Assembly (NCBI GenBank): GCA_013398295.1
Contig: VZSF01003264.1
Coordinates: 142,032-206,031, forward strand
DNA: 64,000 nucleotides
Direction: 5' to 3'
From: Chionis minor
Taxonomy: Eukaryota; Chordata; Aves; Charadriiformes; Chionididae
Below, in pieces: positions 59,801-64,000 of the stretch. The notes beneath the pieces are model-generated. The model saw only the letters and a program-made list of their open reading frames with translations. It ran no database searches and was not told the DNA's origin. Position numbers and translations under genes: made by a program. The first letter of the stretch is position 1. Each line of letters begins with the position of its first letter.

Positions 59801-61440
59801 CTTTTCCACCCCGATCCTAGCGATCCTCGTCCCTGTCTCGCAGGAGCCAGCGGCACTTCTTCCTTCTTCCCCCGGTTTGGGTCTCCCCGCTCCCGTTGCG
59901 TAACTGCCGGGAGCTGCCTGCCCGCTCCGGCTGGGCTCGGCAGGCAGCAGCACGACGCTGCCACTGCTGCCAGTCCCGCGGCCACCCACGGGGCTGGGAA
60001 TGGCAGCGCGGAGCCGGCTCGGCCCCACAGACCCCCCCAGAGCTGGTGTGCAGGGAGGTGAGCGACAGGAGGGGTCTGGGACCAGCCGTCCTGCGGGGGC
60101 CGGCAGGGGCCTGAGCTGCACCCCTCCGGGTGTCTCTCTAACGGGGGCCGGCGGCACTTTTTTTTTTAATCTCCTCTTTAGTTAAAACCTCCCACCCCAT
60201 TCAGGTTTTTAACGCTGCAGGAGTCGAGGACCCGGACCTCGATGTTTGCCAGGCTGGTACCGGGTAGGTGGGTTTTCCCAGGTCCGCTGGTGGAAGTTTG
60301 GGAACATACTGGGACCGGGAGGCCCCTTCTGTTTAATGCCTGGTTCTCCTCCTACTCCTCCTCCGCACCACGGCGCGAGCAGGCAAGCTTGGGCAGAAAT
60401 CTAAGTGCTCCCCTCTGTTGTTTTACTTTGCATTTGGGGTTTTGTTTTGCCTTGTGGTGGTTTTTTTCCCCCAGAGAAAAACAAGAAGTGAGATATCAAG
60501 TGGGGAAGAAAGAAAAAGAAAAGCGGGCCAAGATGTAACGCGCAGGCTGGTGACATCTCCGAGCTGCGCTGTGATGAAGGCTGGTGTCAAACTTGGTGTG
60601 GGCAGAGAGAGAGACACAGACGTGGAGAAGCACCAAATATATTCGGCTTGGGAACACGCAGACGAATAGGCTGGAGTCGGGGGGACACGATGGGAAGCAG
60701 CTCCAGCCCGGGGGCTCAGCAGCCCAGGGAAAAGCTCCAGGAGCTGTCGAGAGGGGCTGGCTCGGATGCTGGGTAACGGGGAGAAGCCTCAAGCTGTGCT
60801 GAGAGGGACGGGATGGGACAGGACAGGGAGCGGACGAGTGTGTCGGGTGGCTCGGCACCGCAAAAAGCCACAGCCCGAGCAAGGCTGGGACAGGCAGCGT
60901 CTAATTCCGAGCACCTCGGGCTGGAAGGGGCAGTAAGAGAGAGGAGGTTCGTCTTCAAGGATTTGGGGGCACAAAGGCAGAGTCACGCAGAAAGCTCCGA
61001 ACGCTCCTGGGCATCTTTCAGGCGGGTTGCGCATCCGGGAGCAGCCAGAGGCAGCCCAAGCGTAGAAGGGGTGAGGAGAGGGGACGAGATGGGTCGGGGG
61101 ACACAATGGGGCCAGAGCAAGAGACAAAGACAGAACTAAATGAACCGTAACATCAGGCAGCGTTTCCTTGGGCGAGCATTAGCAGGCCAGGCTGAGGACA
61201 GTGCGTGCCCTTTCAGCACCAAACTAGTCCCGGGGTTAAATGTGCAGCTGGAAGGTGCCCTGGTGAATAGGAGTGAAAATGCTCCCAGTTTTCTTGGGAA
61301 AACGAGGAGAGGGGAGAGCCTGAAGCGTCGCAGAGAAGGACTTACAAGTGGTTCCCCAGTATGTTCCTCTTTGTGGCCCCCAGGAAGCTCATCAGGATGG
61401 GATCCGAATGCTCGTCGCCCACCATGGTGGGGCCAACCTC
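56864..61440 (-). CDS. GCHFR: GCHFR, GTP cyclohydrolase I feedback regulatory protein (last two exons, 5' partial)
   Basis: GFRP binds GTP cyclohydrolase I as a pentamer, mediating inhibition by tetrahydrobiopterin and activation by phenylalanine, so it tunes cofactor supply for aromatic amino acid hydroxylases and nitric oxide synthases. Exons in transcript order are 61440-61346 (EVGPTMVGDEHSDP, then FLGATKRNILGNHF) and 56987-56864 (WEYYVNDAPRVVLNKLE ending SMTGVGQTLVWCLHKE). The junction splits a Phe codon (TT/C) with GTAAG donor and CAG acceptor. Together they give 72 residues, and the full protein has 84, so about 12 residues (exon 1) are missing. I did not find that exon between 61441 and 64000. 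It is convergent with DNAJC17, as in human. Confidence 0.95.
58660..58701 (+). repeat. (GATGG)n pentanucleotide repeat
   Basis: About eight imperfect GATGG/AATGG units lie in the GCHFR intron. Confidence 0.85.
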
Positions 61441-64000
61441 CTGCAGGGAAAGGCAGCAGAGCCAGTGAGTGACACGCGGCAGCACGGCCACCCCCTCCCC
61501 GCTCCCCAGCACCGCTCCAGCAAGAGCTTTACTGGGAAGGGAATTGCTGTGAGCCATCTGCCCGTCCCAGGAGAGGGCCTTGGTGGCTTTGCTCCTGGAG
61601 GGCCACCTGCTGGCTGAGCTCGTGGTGGCTCTGGTCCTCCAGGATCCACCTCTGGGAGGTCTGTAGGACAGCAACGAGGTGCTACTCACAGCCTCATGGT
61701 GCGAAACCAGCGAATCCGTGGGGTTCACCATGAAATGAGCATCCCCAGGTCCATTGGGGACCTGTCCTGGTAGAAGACAGCTTTGGGAATGGCTCCACTA
61801 ACTGGGAAGGGGGAGGAAATCGGGGTGAGAAAGTGCCATGGAGCACCCATGGGGTGACGGGGGACAGTCCTGCCCCCTTGGAAGCAACAGGAGGAGCTGG
61901 GGGGAGGCAGTCGGAGACGTGAGTCATCTCACCACCAGCCATCAGGTGGACTTCCCACACGTCATATGGGGGGGACGGGGACATTTCTGTGCAGCGCTCC
62001 AAAAGTGTTGTTTTATGAGCTATTCCTGGGCTGGAGGTTTTCCAGAAGTAAGTATAAGGGCACGGCAGATAACGACAGCGCCACTGGGAGCTCCGCAAGG
62101 ATCACCCGCTCCCATCCAGCCCCAGCACGGCCAGGGGGGCAGCACCCAGCCGCCCTGCAGCACCCAGGCTGGGAGAGCCACAAAAGGTGGCCTCGAACAC
62201 CGTCCTTCCCCACCCCTGCACCCTCGGGGCTGTCCCTGAAAACGGCAGGGTTTAACTGATTTTAACCGGTTGAGCAATTGCTCCCTTTTGCATCTCCCCC
62301 ACGCTACTCGTGAAGAGTTTGCGGGTGAAAACTGTTCTTCCGAGGGACGTCCCCATCCCCTGGCAAACCCACACCACGCTCTTACCAACAGGCAAAGGGC
62401 TGCTCAAGCCTAAATATCCTCAGAATATTCTACGTAGCGCCCAGACCCTCTTTGACCCCTCTCTTCTCTATCACCCCTTGGAGACAGCAGAGCCCAGGGC
62501 CGGGAGAAGGGTCCCTGAGCCCCAAACTGAGGTTGTGGGGGTTTGTGGGCTCCACGTCACCCCCGGCGCGGGGCAGCAGGACGGGAAGCCGCGCGCTCGG
62601 ACCCGCGGGAGGCGGCAGCGGAGCGGCCGGTGCGGGCAGACGGCAGGGCGTTCGCTGGGCTGGGAGAGCTGAGGTAGGTGCAAAGCGGGTGGGTGAGGAC
62701 CGAAGGCAGTGCAGGGGGTGAGGTCCCTCCCCGACAGCATCCTCCCCCAAACCGTGCTGGCAAATTGCCTGTCCATCACAAGCCTCAGCCAGGTCCCCAC
62801 CAGAAGCGCCACTGATCAAACGTTTTTAGGGAGCTGTGCGGACGCCCAGGCGCGCTCCGCTGCCCGGAGTGCTGGGAAGGAGAGAAATGGAAGCGGAGGA
62901 TGAGCCGTGCCAGCTCGCTGCTCCCGGCACAGCCCTCCTGCCCGCAGCCCAGCACCGCGAACCCCCGGGAGACGTGCCACAGGGGGACCGACCGTCCCTG
63001 CCCCCGCCACTGCCGGGAAAAAGCAGGTACGTCAACCACCCCCTGCCAGGCCAGGACGGGCCGTTTCCAGCCGCGGCTCCGTGCCAAGTTCCAGGTTGGG
63101 AATGTTTGCTCTGCCCTGCTAAAGAGCAGAGTCCCCAAAGTCTGTGGGTGGAAATGTACGACGCTACGATAACCCCGTCCACCCTGTTGCATGCCGAAGG
63201 GCTGCAAACCCCAGCCATGCTGCACATTCTGCATCTCACTCCCAAATCACTTAATCAAGTTGTACAATGCCAAGTACCACTGCCCACCGGCGCTTCGCTG
63301 CCCGGCATCCCCCCACAGCCCCATTTGCAATTCCCTGCTCCGTGGGTCCGGGGTGTGCATGTAACGTGACGTCTTTCAGCCACGGCAGCAGCATCTGGCA
63401 CCAAACAAACTCCCGCCGGCTCCTTGATTTGCTTTTTTCACCACCACCCCCTTCCTACCGCAAAACCACACCGTCATCTTTCGGCTTTCAGACGGGTAGT
63501 TCCCCTTTGTGTTGGGAAAAGGGAAAACCCTGGGCAGGTACGTGGCGATCCGCTCTTGCCGTGCCGGCAGGACGCGCCGGCTGGCAGCGGGGCACAGGAA
63601 CTGCTCTGTGGCCGCGGATGCCGCGGTCGGGAGGAAATAACATTTCCCTCGTGCCTTTATGGAGAACAACGGGCTGCAGCCGGAGCTCCCTGCCGCTGCC
63701 CGGGCTGCCGCGCTGCCTCCCCGCTGCCAGCAACACCCTTCCCTTTGCTACGGCTGCGTTTTCCACCGGGAAATGGGTATTCGGGGATGAGGGAAAGTCT
63801 ATGGTGGGGACACGTGGCCAGAGACGAGTTTCTTCGACGCTCATGGGATCCCACAAGAAGTTTCCCTAGTTATGTTCCTCATGCTCCGGGGGGGGGTTTA
63901 GGGGAAGGGAGCAGGGGGACAGGCACCCGGGCGCTCTCCTCCTCCCCGACACCTGAGGGGACGGGGTGACACCCGTAGGGATGGGGTGGTGACACCCGAG
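61441..64000. other. Presumed GCHFR intron 1 and flank
   Basis: GC-rich sequence without a coding region I recognise. The 12-residue GCHFR first exon should be upstream on the minus strand, but I see no matching sequence followed by a donor, so it may lie beyond the window. Confidence 0.4.

Noticed and set aside
62836..63369. A 177-codon plus-strand frame near the right edge
   Set aside because: No recognisable domain, several overlapping frames of equal quality, and the region is probably GCHFR intron or flank.
1..64000. CRISPR arrays, bacterial operons, phage or insertion sequences
   Set aside because: Intron-split vertebrate genes throughout; no spaced direct-repeat arrays or prokaryotic gene features were seen.

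Overview
This is a nuclear vertebrate window, almost certainly from a bird. The protein-coding genes are intron-split, there is a CR1 LINE fragment, four intact single-exon olfactory receptor genes (the first closely resembling the chicken COR receptors), and the conserved neighbours DNAJC17, C15orf62 and GCHFR, which lie together on human chromosome 15q15. Two assembly gaps (5629-5643 and 38644-39034) show it is a draft assembly. Layout, left to right. (1) 1-3333: GC-rich flank with no gene I can support. (2) 3334-16361 (+): a ten-exon gene for a roughly 663-residue type II membrane protein of glycoside hydrolase family 31, of the MYORG / SITS-binding-protein type. Its splice phases all join cleanly, but the usual catalytic acids appear to be replaced. 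(3) 19412-32635 (+): four intact olfactory receptor genes in the same orientation, each with a splice acceptor 20-60 bases before its start codon. (4) 31043-38643: a rearranged tandem duplication. The first unit holds the fourth receptor, a CR1 fragment and a TATA-driven gene for an RS-rich protein with an incomplete RING finger. The second unit holds a 5'-truncated receptor copy fused to a copy of the RING/RS gene that lacks the promoter and carries a nonsense codon. Parts of the two units are nearly identical while adjacent parts are clearly diverged, which suggests gene conversion or a mosaic assembly. (5) 38644-39034: gap in a CpG-rich segment where DNAJC17 exon 1 should be. (6) 41120-55776 (+): DNAJC17 exons 2-11, a J-domain/RRM splicing cofactor, with the single-exon gene C15orf62 nested on the opposite strand of its last intron. 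(7) 56864-61440 (-): the last two exons of GCHFR, tail-to-tail with DNAJC17; its first short exon was not found. The genes do not form one pathway. The right half (DNAJC17, C15orf62, GCHFR) is conserved vertebrate synteny. The left half (GH31-like gene and olfactory receptors) and the duplicated RING/RS segment look like a region of lineage-specific turnover abutting that block. Part 2 centres on the mosaic duplication, the promoter-bearing RING/RS gene beside a CR1 fragment, and the apparent loss of catalytic residues in the GH31-like protein.
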